Assembly (NCBI GenBank): GCA_018296165.2
Contig: JACKQL020000074.1
Coordinates: forward strand, 1 to 64,000
From: Termitomyces sp. T153
Lineage: Eukaryota; Basidiomycota; Agaricomycetes; Agaricales; Lyophyllaceae
Length of the DNA stretch: 64,000 nt
Direction: 5' to 3'
Part shown: positions 22,836 to 34,623 of the stretch, in pieces
Position numbering within the stretch: the stretch's first letter is position 1
Layout of the letters: each line of letters opens with the position of its first letter
Notes under the pieces: model-generated
The model's database searches: none
What the model was told of the DNA's origin: nothing
The model's input: the letters and a program-made list of their open reading frames with translations, nothing else
Made by a program: the position numbers and the translations under genes

Positions 22836-23792
22836 ACCATCAATGCCATCATCAAAGCCTCCACCTGCTGATATAGGAAAACCTCTGTGATTGAAGGCAG
22901 GGGCTCTGGGGAACTTAAAGCCTGTTCTAATAGCACGCCTGAGGTAAGAGAGTAAAAGTGAGGCCCCAGAGGCCCCGCCATCAACTTGTGTCCCTGCGGC
23001 CTCTTGCTGGGCCCTGCCTCCAACAGTGGGGAGGCCCTCTGTTTCTCCTTATCCACCACTGCTAGTGCCCCCTTCCTCTGCCCACCCCACAGAGGTCCCA
23101 CCTTCTCTGCAAGTTGCCCCACACTCCCCTCCCCCAACACCCTGGCCTTCCACACCTTGCCCAGTTGCCCCCACACCCAATCCTTGTCCCACTCCTGCTC
23201 TGTGGCAATGCATGCCACCTGCCACTCCAATGAAATTGAGCACTTCTCATGCCTTGCGCAGCACAGAAGGCACACAGAGGTGTCATGTTGCAAGCCTGTG
23301 GAGGGCCCATCAAATTTGCACAGCTTGCCCCACTGAGCACAAAGGATACACTATAACCAAACAGTCAGTAAACGTGACCAAAAGGGCTTGAAAACTACCA
23401 GGGCTTGGTTCAAACACCACTTCAGCATTGGGGGGCCCCAAGCCTGCACCAATGCCCTTGCAAACTCCTCCACCATCACCTCTGCCTGTGGAACTTGCTG
23501 CACCAGTGGAACTCCCTCCCCACCCCCTGCCGCCAAACTCGACTCCACAGAATGAACTCTAGTCCATCCTGAGCCCCTCTCTCAAGTAGAGCCCCCAGAA
23601 GAGCCCAACACCATTGCGACCCACCCTGCAAAGCTCCATCAATTACCCCAAAAAAACAAGTAGACACTACTTACAACCCTGGTACATGGCACTGACCCGA
23701 CACCAGTGCTCAAACTCCTCCCCCTCACTGTCATACACCACCACCTTGTCCACATTGGAAAACCATGGAGCTGAGTGATTGGAGGAGGACAT
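22836..23792 (-). pseudogene. Relic of the antisense Zn2Cys6-like gene, copy 2
   Basis: Start ATG at 23792 (MSSSNHSAPW). The splice sites at 23397 (GTAGTT) and 23350 (TTATAG) bound a 48-nt intron at the same place as in the main element, directly before the first Cys. The cysteine cluster is kept: CILCAQWGKLC, then CLLCCARHEKC. After that the frame holds for about 150 codons (RVLGEGS, EAGPSKRPQGHK) and ends in frameshifted sequence before the coiled coil. Conservation of both intron and cluster in a decayed copy shows that the gene belongs to the family and is not a chance reading frame. Confidence 0.75.
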
Positions 23793-24011
23793 GGAAGAAA
23801 TTTTTGGAGGAACCCTGGGGTATGTCCAAGTCTTTTAATTGATTGGGAAGAACCCCCTGACAAAGCGGCAACCACACTTTGACTTCACCTCTCATGCTGC
23901 CATCATTTGCTGTGGATTGATCAATATTACTTGGCTTCAACTCCCATGCCCCCACCAATCCCTGACCTGCACCCCATGTCTCGAGGGTCTCAACGTTGAA
24001 AGGGGGAGTAA

Positions 24012-25159
24012 TGTCACAACCCATTCCCTGGACCCCTGCACATTGCCCAATGACTTCCTGCCCCCCCAGAACCTCCCCCAATGCCTTGCCAAACTTCCAC
24101 AGTGCTCCATGCCTACTTTGGCTAACTCCGACACATCCTCAGCTAACTCCGATGGCTTCCTGGCCAACTCTGACATCTTCCCTGCAGTTGGCAACACTTC
24201 CCCTGGATCTCCTGAGCCCCTGGGACCATTCCCCCACCATGCCTGACCCTGTTACATGTCATCAACTCGACACCCTGGTTCTTCTGACTTACTTTAGAGT
24301 ATCACGATGACCTCGGAACAGCCCACGTCACTAATTGATCCCATCAACATATCAACATGGCCCACCCTCCAATTGTAACTGATACTTGTTGACTCCGTTG
24401 AGCTCTGCCAAGCCCCACCACCACAGCCAACATTCCCCAGAGCTCTCCAGTAGTCAGTATATAAGACATAGAGTAGTTCTTTGTACTCTAGTCTTGATAT
24501 TGCTTAACATTACCTATGGTCTGATTGTTTCTCTCTCATGTTTCATGTTCCATGTCTCATTTTCTTACTCTCAGTCTCCTGGTCTTGTCTTGTCTCTATT
24601 CCATTATCATTTTTATTATTGTTTTGTATCTCCACCTGAATCTATTCTTATTCTCATTTCAATCTCATCTCAACTCTGTCTCATTTCGTTCAACTCCATC
24701 TTGTCTTGTTTGATCCATCCTGTCCATTGTGTTCCTATCTTTCCCAACCTTAATGCCTTTGCAAACCCCGCAATTATGATTATAAATCCCAGATACTCTT
24801 TAACCAACTCCAGACCTTGCTACATGCTTGGCTCTGAACTCTATCAACCTCTGTTGATCCCCCATCAAACTCTGGCTTTGCTTCCATCACTTGCATAGCC
24901 TCTGCCTCCTCCGCACCCACAATACTCACATACAGACTTGTGCCTGAACCCTGCCAAGCCTATCCCCCTTCCCCTCAGCTCATCCCCTACTCCTCCAGAC
25001 CTCCCCAGACTTGCTCAGATCAATCTCCACCAACTATCCTCACAAGTCCCCAGTATTTGGGACATCTCCAAATGCCCAGTTGTCAGTGCAGGGAATCATG
25101 TCTGCCTAGTAAGGACTTGCCCAGTGTAGCTGAGCCCCCGTGGTCAGCAGAACCTGACA
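24012..25159 (+). repeat. LTR of the second gypsy copy
   Basis: 1148 bp from TGTCACAACCCATTCC to AGAACCTGACA. TATATAAG at 24458 and AGTCTTGATATT at 24490 keep the 32-nt spacing. Many CG positions of the young LTR read TG or CA here. Confidence 0.88.
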
Positions 25160-25578
25160 GCAGGGACAAAAAGAGCCAAACACAATTTACTGGACACTGT
25201 TTTTCATGCCTCATGTGTTTTTTGACACAACATGATCAAATAATGGACATTTCTGAGGTTGTGGAAAGGAGGCCACATGACAAAGTATGTTTGGTCACAT
25301 CTATTGATTGATTGATGTTGACTAACAAGCTTATCAGTAAATTCTTTACTACATTGAGCTATTGATATATTGAACATCTCATCATGCAAGTTGATTTTAA
25401 TGGTTTTTGACTATTAAAATGCTTAACAATGGATGTTTCAGGCAACCACCTACTACTCCTAAAAGCCAAAGGCAACAAGCTAGGAGTCAAAGGAGACTAG
25501 CCTCCCCCTTCTCCCCCTTAAGGGGGGAAGGGGGGAAGGGGGGGGAACAATTGTCAAGCAAATAGAAACAATAGATCT
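25160..25578. other. CpG-depleted spacer with a G-rich run
   Basis: No gene is seen. A purine-rich run of G blocks (about 25518-25546) lies just before the Helitron relic; it has four or more G tracts and could fold as a G-quadruplex, which is inference. Confidence 0.35.
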
Positions 25579-27697
25579 TTGGAACAGATCAATACTGTGC
25601 TTGTCCCACCACTTCAATTGGGGCCTGGGGGTATCAATCAATCTATGGGAACTGGAGGTTTGAGACCTATAGCCACTGCTTCTGGCTCTTTGAGAAGACC
25701 TATTAGGCAGGCAGCAGCTGCTGATGACCCATTTTTTATGGTCATTCCAGAAACTGTTTTGCCTGAAGGGTGGGATGCTCCTTTGCAGAATCCTATTCCT
25801 AGAGTGGTACCACCTCTACTTGCTCCTATACAGAGAAAAGGCAATAGAGTCAATCACTCTGCTGCTGCTCAAGCTGCTATGGTTGTTCCAGAAACAGTTT
25901 TGCCAGAAGGTTGGGATGCTCCTTTGCAGAATCCCTTACCTAGGATGGTGCCACCTTTGCCTGCTCCTGTACATAGAAGGGTCAGAAATGGTCCCTTGCC
26001 AGAGCTTATAATGGTACCAGCTCCACTTGCTCCCCAAGACTGTTAGAGAAGCAACAAAGGCTGAGACAGAGGTAACAAGAGCAGGCACTGGCAATCTTGC
26101 AAGAACAACAAAGGCTAAGGCATATTGCTATGGCTACAGAGCAGGAGAGGCAACAACAACAGGTACTAGCAGTGTTGCAAGAGCAACAAAGGCTGAGACA
26201 AGATCAGGAGAGGCAACAGGCATTGGCTATTCTGAGCCAGGAAAGGTTGAGGGAGAAAGAAGAGATCAGTCAAAGACAACTTGAAAATGCCACTGGGACT
26301 AATAAAGTCTGACAGCATATTGATCTGAATCTTGAATATAGGCCTTTGAATGCAGTTATGGCTCAAAGGATTTTTCAAGGCTGGGAACAGCAACATGAAG
26401 CTGATCTGGAAGAGGATTTCAATGATTTAGGTCCTCAGAATGATACACCTTCTGAGGATGACTTGGAATATGTTGATCCTGTTCAACAGAGACCTGCAGA
26501 GCAATTGGATCCTCCCCTTGATGTGCCATTGGGTCCTCAGGATGACATACCTTCTGATGATGACCTGGAATATGTTGATCCTGTTCAACAGAGACCTGCA
26601 GAGCAATTGGATCCTCCCCTTGATGTGCCATTGGGTCCTCAGGATGACATACCTTCTGATGATGACTTGGAATATGTTGATCCTGTTCAACAGAAACCTG
26701 CAGAACAAATGGATCCTCCCTTTGATGTGCCATTGGGTCCTCAGGATGATATACCTTCTGAGGATGACTTGGAATATGTTGATCCTGTTCAACAGAGACC
26801 TGCAGAAGACTTGGACCCTGCTCCACCCAACCATCCAGCAGGACTGCAAAATCCTGCTGAGCAGCCTCCCCTTGGACTTCCTATGCCACCACAGCTTGGC
26901 CCTGTTCAGCCTATTCCAAAAGGAAGGCAACCTTACTTGATTGAATACCCTCCACACTATCTTGGTCCTATGACTGTCATATGTCCACACTGCCAAGCTT
27001 TACATTTTGATGCTGAAAAGCTCACCAAGTCTACTAAAAACAATCCAAAGTTTGGCATGTGCTGCTTACAAGGCCAAGTGAATTTGCCTAGGCTTTGAGA
27101 TGCTCCAGCAGATCTACTGAACCTGCTCCATGGGCATCATCCTCTCTCTGACACCTTTAAAACATCTATCTGTCAATACAATGCAGCCTTTGCATTCACA
27201 TCTCTGGGAGTCAAAATTGATCATGCCATCACCAATGCTCCTGGACCATACAGCTTTAGGATCAATGGAGAACTCCATCATTTGACAGGTGCCTTGCTTC
27301 CTATTGAAGCCAATCTTCCTGTATATGCACAGCTCTACTTTTATGACCACAACCAGCAATTGGCTTTTTGTCAACAGAACAATTCTAGGCTGGACCCTCA
27401 GATAATGGCCTCTGTGCAGGATATGCTTGCTAGAGTCAATCCCTTCATTGACCCATACAGGCAGGCCAGGCAGATCATGGGAGAAGTTCCAGAAGGCCAA
27501 ACACAAAGGCTTTCTGTCAAGCTTACAGCTGATTTTGGAGATCCTCAATGCTACAATGACCCCAATGAACAGGAGGGAGTTGCAGCTGTAATTCCTGGAG
27601 ATGGCTCAGAGGAGCAATCATTGTATTGTGATATAGTCTTGCACTTGCATGGAGGGGAATTGAAGCAGATCAGCCATCTACATCCATATTACACTCC
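25579..27697 (+). pseudogene. Helitron Rep/helicase N-terminal relic
   Basis: Three open blocks in a row: 25579-26046 with two copies of a VPETVLPEGWDAPLQNP motif, a Gln/Arg-rich coiled stretch (26050-26310), and 26346-27697. The third block has acidic tandem repeats (26430-26837), then a zinc-binding segment ICPHCQALHFDAEKL followed by FGMCCLQGQV, and then FAFTSLGVKIDH, GPYSFRINGELHH, YAQLYFYDHNQQL and VNPFIDPYRQA up to LHLHGGELKQISHLHPYYTP. This order (CPHCxALH, FGMCCxxGxVxLP, then a Helitron-like N domain) is that of eukaryotic Helitron proteins. The reverse-oriented LTR of the next element cuts it at 27698, before the Rep catalytic and helicase parts. CpG is nearly absent. Confidence 0.8.
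26430..26837 (+). repeat. 102-bp tandem repeat (34 aa), four units
   Basis: Units start at 26430, 26532, 26634 and 26736, each exactly 102 bp after the last. Each codes for an acidic block (DDLEYVDPVQQ and PLDVPLGPQDDIPS). The reading frame is kept through all units and differences are few, so the expansion is recent relative to the coding sequence. Confidence 0.9.
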
Positions 27698-28746
27698 TGT
27701 CAGATTCTGCTGACTATAAGGGCTCAGCTACACTGGGTGAGTCCTTACTAGGCAGATGCAATGTCCTGTGCTTATAACCTAGTGCTCCGGGGTTTGCACA
27801 GAGTGTAGGGACTTGTGAGGGGAAGCTAAGGGGAGTGATCCAAGCAAGTCCAGAGTGGTCTGGGGAAGTCTAAGACCAAGTATATTAGATGTTGGCTTGG
27901 GTGGGCATCAGGTACAAGTTCATAGGTGCACAAGTAGATTATGGGGTATACAGAGGCTTCACAAGTGATGGGGGCAGAGCTGGAGTTGGACAGGGAGTCA
28001 ATCAAGACTTGAGGGGTTGCAGGGCTGAGCATGGAGCAAGGTCCGAAGTTGTTGTAAGAATGTTTGGGGGTCATAGTGCATGTGCAGAGTTTGTACTGAC
28101 ATTAGAGTTGAAAGGAACTTAGAGAAACAAAGGAAATAGAGACAATCAAGATGAGATGGAGGTGAGACCAGATGAGACTGAGAAAAGAGATAGATTCAAG
28201 GCTAGAAATAAAAACAGAGATGGAAAGAAACATGAGACACAAGTAACCAGTTAATGTAATATCAAGACTAGAGTATGAGGAGCTACTCTATGACTTATAT
28301 ACTGACTACTGGATAGCTCCAGGGAACAGTGGGCATGATGGTGGGGCTTGACAGAGCTATATGGAGTCAACAGATGCTGGGTACAATCAAGGGGCAGGCC
28401 ATGGCAATATTCTGATGGAATCAGTCGGGGATGTGGGCTGCTCTGGAGTTGTTGTGATGCTTTGAAGCAGGTTAGGTGAACTAAGGCAGGGGGTTGGGAG
28501 CATATGACATGGTCAGAAATGGTGGGGGAGGTCTTGGGAGCTCAGGAAACACATCAATGGCTGCAGGGAAGGCATTGGAGTTGACTAGGGGGGCTGTCGG
28601 GGTTTGCCAGAGAAGTGTCAGAGTTGGCAAGAGTGGGCACAGGGGGTGTACATGGACTGGGAAGTTCAATAGGGCATTGGGGGGAACTCTGGGGGAGTGG
28701 GCAGGTTGGGAACAATGTGCAGGGGTCCAGAGAGTGGGTCATGACA
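27698..28746 (-). repeat. 3' LTR of the third gypsy copy (reverse)
   Basis: 1049 bp from TGTCAGATTCTGCTGAC to GGGTCATGACA on the plus strand, which is an LTR read backwards. The TATA box is at 28294-28301 and the RNA 5' end motif at 28257-28269, spaced 32 nt. The polypurine tract (28747-28760, minus strand) follows immediately. Confidence 0.88.
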
Positions 28747-28960
28747 TCACTCCCCCTTCAGCATCGAGACTCTTGAGATGTGGGGCTAGGGTCAGGGATT
28801 AGCAGGGCATGGGAATTCAAAGTTGAGTAATCTTGATCAAACCACAGCAAGTAGTGGTAGCATAAGGAACAAAGTCAAAGCATGGCCACTGTTTGTCAGG
28901 GGGTCCTTCCTAAGTCATAAAAAGAGTCAGATGTACTCTGGAGTTCCCCAACCCTTTGCA

Positions 28961-30635
28961 ATGTTGTCCTCCACTTACTCCCCAACATCATCAGTACTGT
29001 CCACATCACAATCAGCATCTCCCACTTCCTCCTCCTTGGGGGAATCCAATCCTTGCCACAGTCACATTGAACACATGTACTATAGTTGTGAGTACCAGTC
29101 TGTCCCTCTGTGTCCTGTCATGGTTGATTGAGTTTGACAGAGTTGTCTGCCATGGTGGCTGGCCCTTTCAGGGCTTTGTCCCAAGGTGCAGTTCCAGTGC
29201 TGCCTGCCTCAGCATTGGCAGGGTGTTCCTCAAGGCCCAACTTCAGCTTGGGGCAGGTTATGGCTGTCCTGGAGGCATTGCAGGTAGCCCAGGTGGACAT
29301 GACCCCTGAGAGGTTCATAGAGGCAGTGGGGCAAGCATGGGGTCCTCCAACCTTAGAATGGTTTCAAATGAAAGCCCTAGTGAGTTTGTAGCATTATTTG
29401 TGGGGTTCTGAGCTGATCTGACATCTTAATGCACTCTCTGTGCTTGCCACAGAGAATATTGTGAATTCAAGGAGGCAACACAGGAGTCCTGTTGGGACAC
29501 CTCTGTTTGCATTCCTTGCCACACCAGGCATGAGAAGTGCCTAATATCATTAAGTTGGCACATGGCCTGCATGGTAGAGGAGCAGAGGTGGGATGTGGAA
29601 TAGGTGGCAGAACAGTTGCTTGAGGAGCACAAGGAGAAGGTGTCAGGTCAGGGGTCTGGAGTGGAGGGCAGAGCAAGCGCAGGGTGGCCTGTGATGAAGG
29701 TGGGGCCCCTGCAGGGTGGGCAGAGGGAGGGGGCTCCATCAGTGTGGGATAAGGAGAAAAAAAGGGCATCCCCCTCACTAGAGGTGGGGCCAAGCAAGTG
29801 GCTGTGAGGGGAGGAGTTGATGGCAGGTCCTTTGAGGCCACATATGTACTCCTCTATATCAGGGGTTCTGGTGGGGGGTTCTGGTGGGGACTCCCATCTG
29901 CCCCCAGTGGTCCCCAAGACATTCTGGCAGCAACAAGCAGAGGCATTGTCCCAACTACTGGAATCACATGAGGAGGAAATTCAGAGAGTAGAAAGGGATC
30001 ATGATACAGTCTAGTGGGAGCATGATGAGGCAAGGAGGGACCAGGATGTAGTGCAGCAGGAGTTGAGAGAGGCCATGCACATAATTACAGAGAGTTCTTT
30101 GGAGGTGCAGGGTTGCGGGAGTGCCTAGAGCAGCTGGAGGCAGGGGCAGAGCAGCAGGCAGAGGCCCAGTGAGGAGCCACAGAGGCAGAGGAGGCCCAGG
30201 CAGAGGTGAAGAGGCAGCATGAGGAGTGGTTGGCCAATTAGGTGGCCTTGGGGCACAGGGGAGTGATGCATAAGTTCCTCCACTTCTTGCCCCTTTCACC
30301 TCACTGACACTGAGCCATTTGGACTGAGTCCATCAGCACTGCATTCCCCTTGATGGGGTGTTGGCCATGCATGCCTCAATACAAGATGGATTGGCACAGA
30401 TGCCTGAGGAGCTCCTATCAGAGTTGGAGCAGGGGTTCTGGCAGATGGGGCAGTTGTTGGTAGGGCATTGGCAGAGGAGTGCAGTGGACCCTGGAGCATG
30501 GTAGGAGATAGCAACCAACATGGAGGAGCCATTGCTGGAGCAGCTGGAGGTCCTTACTATTGTAGTTGCACAGATGGAGGTAGACCTGGTCAGGAGTAGG
30601 GTATGGAGAATCCCAAATGAGGAGAGGGAGTGAGG
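28961..30635 (+). pseudogene. Relic of the antisense Zn2Cys6-like gene, copy 3
   Basis: ATG at 28961 opens MLSSTYSPTSSV, matching the N-terminus of the main antisense protein. Further on the segment AWGPPTLEWFQMKAL is followed by GTGAGT at the conserved intron position; the acceptor is decayed. After the intron come CACHREYCEF and DTSVCIPCHTRHEKC, so four of six cluster cysteines can be recognised. Then EVGPSKW, coiled-coil remnants and a Leu/Glu-rich end near 30635. Stops and frameshifts are numerous. It is on the strand opposite to its own pol, as in the main element. Confidence 0.72.
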
Positions 30636-30899
30636 GGGGGGAGGGGGGTCAGGCCCTATTTTCTTGCCATCTTGTGGTTTCCCCTGTATAATTTTGTATT
30701 TCATAGCTCTGTACATGACACTTTCTTGCTGTTCTGCAGATTATATGTGGTTTGAAATTGTATGAGGAGAGAGTAAGTGAAAACACATAGGGGGTTACTT
30801 ATGGGAGTTGAATCCCTGATGAATCCAGAGGTGGGGGTTACACCCACTAATGCCCTCTGTACTTTCTAGTCCTGGGGGTCCTGAGGCTTGGTGGGGTGC

Positions 30900-32960
30900 C
30901 ATTGATGGAAGTCCTAGAGTTTGTTAGAGGCTCCATCAAGGTTTCTTTGGGGTTTTCAAGTGTTGTCCTCAGGTCCATAGCCCTTTCAGCAGACCAAGTA
31001 CTGGAATCAGCTGTGGGCCATGTGAGAGTTAAGAATTTGGTCAATCTTGTAGTGGTATTTGTCCTCAACTTTGACAGGGGGCAGTCAGCTGGGGCATTGC
31101 CTGGGGAAGGGGTCTGGAGTGTGTTTTTCAAGGAGTTGTACATGAAACATGGGGTGGAGGCCCTTCAGGCCCAGGGGTAGGTCAAGCTTGTAGGCATGTG
31201 TGAAGACCTTCTGGAGGACTTTGAAAGGACCAAGATGTTTGTGATTGAGCTTGATGGAGGGCCTCTAGGTCTTGAGATCTTGTTGATTAAGCCAAACCAA
31301 AGTGCTAGGGGGCCAGTCAGGAGTGGAGTTGCATTGAGCATTGGCATGTTTGGAGTAGGCCTAATTGGCAGTGCTGATTTCATTTCAGAGGGACTGGTGA
31401 AGGGAGCAGAGGTCCTTGATGACTTTGTGGGCAATGTGGGAAGGGATATCCTTGAGGAATAGTGTGAGTCATGGGTTGTAGCCCTTGTTGGCATAGAAGG
31501 TGGAAAGTCTGGTGGCAGAATGAGGCATATTGTTGTAGGAAAACTCAGCAAGGGGGAGTTCTGCATGCCAGTCATTCTGTAGATAGTTAATGTAGAGGTA
31601 GAGATACTGTTCCAACATCTGATTTACTCATTCTGTCTGTCTGTCAGTCTCTGGGTGATAGGTGGTGGAGAGATTGGTTTTTATTTTGAGTGCCTTGCAT
31701 AGCAATTGCCAAAAATGGGATACAAATAGAGGTCTGCAGTTGGAGACAATGTTGTCTGGGAGTCTGTGCTTGGAGAATATGTGTTTGAGGAATAGTTTGG
31801 CAAACTCTGGAGCATTGTTGGTGGTGTGGCAGGGAATGAAGAGGGCTTGCTTGGTGAGGTGACAGATGACAATGAGGATTGCATCAAAACCTTTGGAGTT
31901 GGGGAGTTCAATGATATGATCCATCAAAATTGAGGACTAGGGGTGCCAACCAACAGGGAGAGGCTTCAATAATCCATGAGGACAGTGGCAGGGTACCTTG
32001 GCCCAGAGACAAGGTTTGCAGGCCCTTACATATTGTGTGATGTCCTTCTTCATTCCTGGCCAAAAGTAAGTCTGGGAGATGAGCTGAAGGGTCTTACACA
32101 TTCCTAGGTGTCTGCAGAGCTTGTGGTCATGGTGTTGCTGGATTATATCAAGGTGAATGGACTTGTGGTCTGGAGCATAGATTTGTCCACTCTGGAGCAG
32201 GAGGTGGTGGTCTGAGGACAGCGTGAAGGGGTTTTCAGCATTTAATTTGTCAGCTGAGTCATTGTGGAGGTCATGCTGGGTGAAGAAGGAGTCTAGGGGT
32301 GAGTTTCTGATTTGGTGGAGGATTCCTTCTTTGTTTAAAATCAGCACAGCATGTAGATGTTCAGGAGGGATTACCACTCAATGGTTGAACACATTCTGCT
32401 TGGCTTCAAATGACTTTTTAAGATACATGTTGGACCTCCAAGTGAGGGCATTGGGTAAGAGGGTTTTGGACCATCAAGCTTGGCAGCAGCTGAGTTGCTT
32501 TGTGGTCATGAAGTATTGCAGATTGTTGTGGTCAGAGTAGACTTGAATGTAGTGCAGGGATCCCTTGAGGTAGGCCTGCCACTGATGGAAGGCTTTGACA
32601 ATTGCAAGGAGTTCTTTGTCATAGATATCATAGTTGAGCTCTGCAAGGATCATTGAGCAGGTGTAGAAGGCAATGGGGCACAGGTCCTTGCCTCCAGAGT
32701 CTGATTAGGAGAGTATTCTGGGAATAGTGTGGTTAAAGGCATCACATTTGAGCACAATTAGCAGGAAGGAGTCAAAGTGGTGGAGGACTGGGGTGGAAGT
32801 GAAGGCCTTCTTGAGGAGGAGGAATACACTTTGGCACTTGCTGTCCCAATCCCAAGGGGTGTCCTTCTGTGTGAGTTGGTTGAGGGGTTTGGTGATTCCA
32901 GAGTAGTTGTCGATAAATCAGTGATAAAAGTTAGCAAACCCCAGAAAAATTTGCTTCCAC
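30900..32960 (-). pseudogene. pol relic of the third gypsy copy
   Basis: The minus strand shows the integrase finger region ([37 protein letters not shown] at 32130-32010), the core with [18 protein letters not shown] (31925-31860) and TDRQTE (31640), and a chromodomain remnant (31000-30900). RNase H and the end of RT lie between 32960 and 32400. Many Arg codons of the main copy are His, Cys or Gln here, as expected from CpG loss. It is 5' truncated and riddled with frameshifts. Confidence 0.82.
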
Positions 32961-34041
32961 AAAGATTTCTTCAACACCATCTGTGAGTGTGGCATATTAT
33001 CCTACAAATAGGATTGCTCACCAATTGTTTAACTCTACCCTGGAGATCTGACAAGTCTCCTCTCAGAGCAGAGACCAACACAGAGTTCTCAGCATCATAG
33101 AGCTGTTGGAAAAGGACCTCAGTGGATGGAGACATATTGTAGCAGACAGCAATGAGCAGATTAGTGGCAGCTGGTGAACAAAAGAGGACTTGAAAGTCAA
33201 GAATTTCAAAATTAGGGTCACATGCATCTGTTGATTTACATGTACCATCTAAAAGCAGGATGGCTGCCAAAGAAGGTTGCAGCTTCCAAAGAATTTGATG
33301 CTTTGATGACATTTTGATGGCTGCCAAAGAAGATTGATGCCTTTCAAAGAATTGAGATTCTTTATAAAGAATTCTGATGCATTTCCAAGCATCTAAAAAA
33401 ATCATGACTAATATGATGTATTCTCCATTGATTTTGTTCAACTGGCATAATGCTGTGTTTCTGCTGTTCCTTGATTGTTGTTTCTGCATTTAAAATAGAT
33501 CTTGATATCACTTTTCATTTAAGTGGCTTGTTGCCAGTGGTGGTACCAGCTTTGGCCACCCCCTGTCTTCTTAGCAGCTATCTGATGGCACTAGGCAGAT
33601 ACATTCCTGAGGGTGGATTTTGTCACAAGTGATGGCAGCCAGTCATGAGAAATGGCAGGCAGCTGGATCTGCTGCCAGTCCACTGACACCAGCAGATTTT
33701 AGTGTTGAGTGGGGCTAGTCACTGTTAAATGTAATTGCAATGGACCCAGTAGTAATTAGCAACTCCAGATCCTGGTCAAAGAACTCCACTGAATATGTAT
33801 AGTATGGCACAATGTATAGCCTCTACAGCACCCATATAACATGCTATATTGTGGGGATTCTGCTATGGTGTAGCAGACTCCACCAGCAAATTTGAACTTG
33901 CCCAGAGATATTCAGGCTTTTAAATAATCATGTGATCAGTCACATTGCATTGATGCATGTGTATGTCAAGTAGAATATCTCTGTTCTCTTCATTGTTGTG
34001 TGTCTACCTACTCTGTCTAGTATCTTTGTGCATCTTGAAGA

Positions 34042-34623
34042 ATGGCTAAGAACTCTGCTTTGGCACACATTCTGTTATGGTCCAGAATCAACAAAACCAA
34101 CAAATCACCTTTTCAGGAAGCATACCCCAGACACATGCCATCACTGATGCTCTGGGATCAAGCTGTTGACAAAGATGACATCCAAAATGCACTTGAAGGC
34201 ATTGGGGTCCTTGCAGAGCACTCTGGATCTGACATCAGCATGTCTTCACTTCCATCCATCATAGAAGCCTACAATGCCAAGCCCATGTCCCCCATCAGAT
34301 GCCTGCTCAGTGATGCAAACTTGGCCTTGACTGCACAAGAGCAAGCTATAGCAATGCAGGAAATGTTGGAAGCTCAGGACCAGCTCAGCAAAAAACTCCA
34401 GAGGCTGCAAATACTTGGTGTCAATGACAAGATTCTGGAGCAATACACATCACTATACCTTCACCCATACATATTTAGTGGACTTCCCAATCCAGCAAGA
34501 TTGCATGGCAGCTTGGAGAAGACATCCAATGACAGGCCAAGCAAATTTAATGAGAACATGCCATTCCTGCTGTTGCTGATCCAGAAAAAGGAATGTCAAA
34601 AGGAATCACATAGATTGAGATAG
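34042..34623 (+). CDS. Unrecognised 193-aa reading frame in repeat DNA
   Basis: One open frame from ATG (MAKNSALAHILLW) to TAG. The protein is helical in character, with a stretch TAQEQAIAMQEMLEAQDQLSKK that should form a coiled coil at about residues 95-125. It lacks a signal peptide and any catalytic motif I know. It lies in CpG-free repeat DNA between a broken gypsy copy and other debris, so it may be part of a transposon protein that has kept its frame, or a captured host fragment. I give no function. Confidence 0.3.
   Translation: MAKNSALAHILLWSRINKTNKSPFQEAYPRHMPSLMLWDQAVDKDDIQNALEGIGVLAEHSGSDISMSSLPSIIEAYNAKPMSPIRCLLSDANLALTAQEQAIAMQEMLEAQDQLSKKLQRLQILGVNDKILEQYTSLYLHPYIFSGLPNPARLHGSLEKTSNDRPSKFNENMPFLLLLIQKKECQKESHRLR

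Larger units (their letters stand above)
22618..25159 (+). mobile_element. Truncated second gypsy copy (3' end only)
   Basis: It contains the 3' part of an element of the same family: the antisense gene relic (22836-23792), polypurine tract (about 23998-24011) and a complete LTR (24012-25159). It is partly CpG-depleted. The first 220 bp (22618-22835) are low-complexity CCA/CTC-rich DNA that I cannot align. Everything upstream of the antisense gene is missing. Confidence 0.8.
28747..32960 (-). mobile_element. Third gypsy copy, internal part, 5' truncated
   Basis: Running leftward from about 32960: the end of the reverse transcriptase (FANFYHRFIDNYSGITKPL), RNase H, integrase and chromodomain regions, then the antisense gene relic on the plus strand, then the polypurine tract and LTR. 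Everything upstream of the RT end is missing. It is almost free of CpG. It sits in a Helitron relic. Confidence 0.82.

Noticed and set aside
26427..26996. Minus- and alternative-frame readings through the 102-bp repeats
   Set aside because: The repeat length is a multiple of three, so all frames stay open by default; only one frame joins to Helitron motifs.
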